From Zafaria ginkgonis (lineage in GTDB: Bacteria; Actinomycetota; Actinomycetes; Actinomycetales; Micrococcaceae), in contig NZ_BAABEO010000034.1 in NCBI RefSeq assembly GCF_039540195.1, positions 124,001 through 188,000 on the forward strand: DNA of 64,000 nucleotides, written 5' to 3'. Positions 63,731 to 64,000 of this stretch are shown piece after piece; the stretch's first letter is position 1; the number at the start of each line of letters is the position of its first letter. The translations under genes were made by a program, and so were the position numbers. The notes beneath the pieces are model-generated. The model searched no databases, was not told the origin of the DNA, and saw only the letters and a program-made list of their open reading frames with translations.

Positions 63731-64000
63731 TCAGCCCACCTTTCGGATCGGGTCGGTGCCGTGATGTCCCTGCATCACGTGCATGGCAATGGTGTTGCGT
63801 TCGACGTCGGCGCCGGCGAGTTCGTCGACCACCCGGCCGTCCTGGATGACCAGGACGCGGTCGCAGATCAGGGCGAGCTGTTCGTAGTCGGTGGTGGCGC
63901 ACAGGACCGCGGTCCCGGCGTCGGCGGCCTCCAGCAGCCGCTGGTTGATGCCCTCCCGGGCGCCGACGTCCACCCCCTGGGTGGGGTCCTGCAGCAGCAC
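63731..64000 (-). CDS. Sugar/nucleoside-type ABC transporter ATP-binding protein, C-terminal part
   Basis: Partial gene that runs off the window edge; only the last 89 residues or so are present. LLLQDPTQGVDVGAREGINQ is the end of Walker B and the D-loop of a duplicated RbsA-type ATPase, and CATTDYEQLALICDRVLVIQDGRVVDE is the H-loop region (its catalytic His position reads Thr-Asp, as in the second, degenerate half of RbsA proteins). The complete protein is probably about 500 residues and begins beyond position 64000. It is the first visible gene of the minus-strand operon. Confidence 0.85.
   Translation of the reverse strand: MLLQDPTQGVDVGAREGINQRLLEAADAGTAVLCATTDYEQLALICDRVLVIQDGRVVDELAGADVERNTIAMHVMQGHHGTDPIRKVG

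Overview
This 64 kb window is high-GC DNA with dense, short-gapped genes, many GTG starts and frequent ATGA/GTGA stop-start overlaps. The families present (MHS-type and DHA2-type transporters, a type III polyketide synthase cluster, rutA, DUF3311 plus sodium symporter, TetR/LysR/GntR/Lrp regulators) suggest an actinomycete, most likely a Micrococcales/Micrococcaceae member such as Arthrobacter or a relative. That placement is inferred from gene content only. I see no rRNA, tRNA, CRISPR array, insertion sequence or phage gene. The window reads as a chromosomal catabolic region.

Layout. 0-2.9 kb: end of a dipeptide/oligopeptide ABC transporter operon. 3.0-7.6 kb: a fumarylacetoacetase-fold protein without its usual metal ligands, two secreted proteins, and a membrane-anchored molybdopterin oxidoreductase. 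7.6-16.1 kb: a TetR gene between two opposite operons. One encodes acyl-CoA synthetase, SDR and metallo-beta-lactamase-fold hydrolase; the other encodes MFS, MaoC hydratase, DUF35 protein and a Cys-less thiolase-like protein. Both promoter regions carry the same inverted repeat, so this looks like one regulon for degrading an acid through CoA thioesters. 16.2-23.1 kb: hydrolases, a LysR-controlled metallohydrolase/transporter pair, ribA and a RibD-like reductase. 23.1-29.6 kb: a TetR-controlled agmatine-to-putrescine cluster (agmatine deiminase, N-carbamoylputrescine amidase, APC permease). 30.4-37.6 kb: symporter, amidase, Lrp-type regulator, carboxyltransferase and class III CoA-transferase, which together suggest malonate or malonamate-type use. 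37.9-45.7 kb: MFS, a secreted Lys-rich protein, then LysR, a short leader ORF, MHS transporter, M20 carbamoylase and amidase. 45.7-51.1 kb: an accessory methionine aminopeptidase divergent from an XRE regulator, and a GntR-controlled phenol-type monooxygenase with transporter. 51.1-54.5 kb: type III polyketide synthase, methyltransferase and flavin hydroxylase. 54.9-56.2 kb: a SAM-riboswitch candidate in front of a MetE-like methyltransferase. 56.3-64.0 kb: rutA with an isochorismatase-family amidohydrolase, then a ribose-type ABC transporter, nitrilase, amidase and MFS.

Taken together, the region is rich in C-N hydrolases of several folds, each with its own transporter and local regulator, so nitrogen and carbon scavenging is the main theme. 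The items I find most worth follow-up are the TetR regulon with its probable retro-aldolase pair (7.6-16.1 kb), the non-canonical rutA neighbourhood (56.3-64 kb), the leader ORF and cAMP-receptor-type site at 41.1-41.4 kb, the malonamate-type pathway (30.4-37.6 kb), and the SAM riboswitch at 54.9 kb. All function calls come from reading motifs and context; no database search was run.
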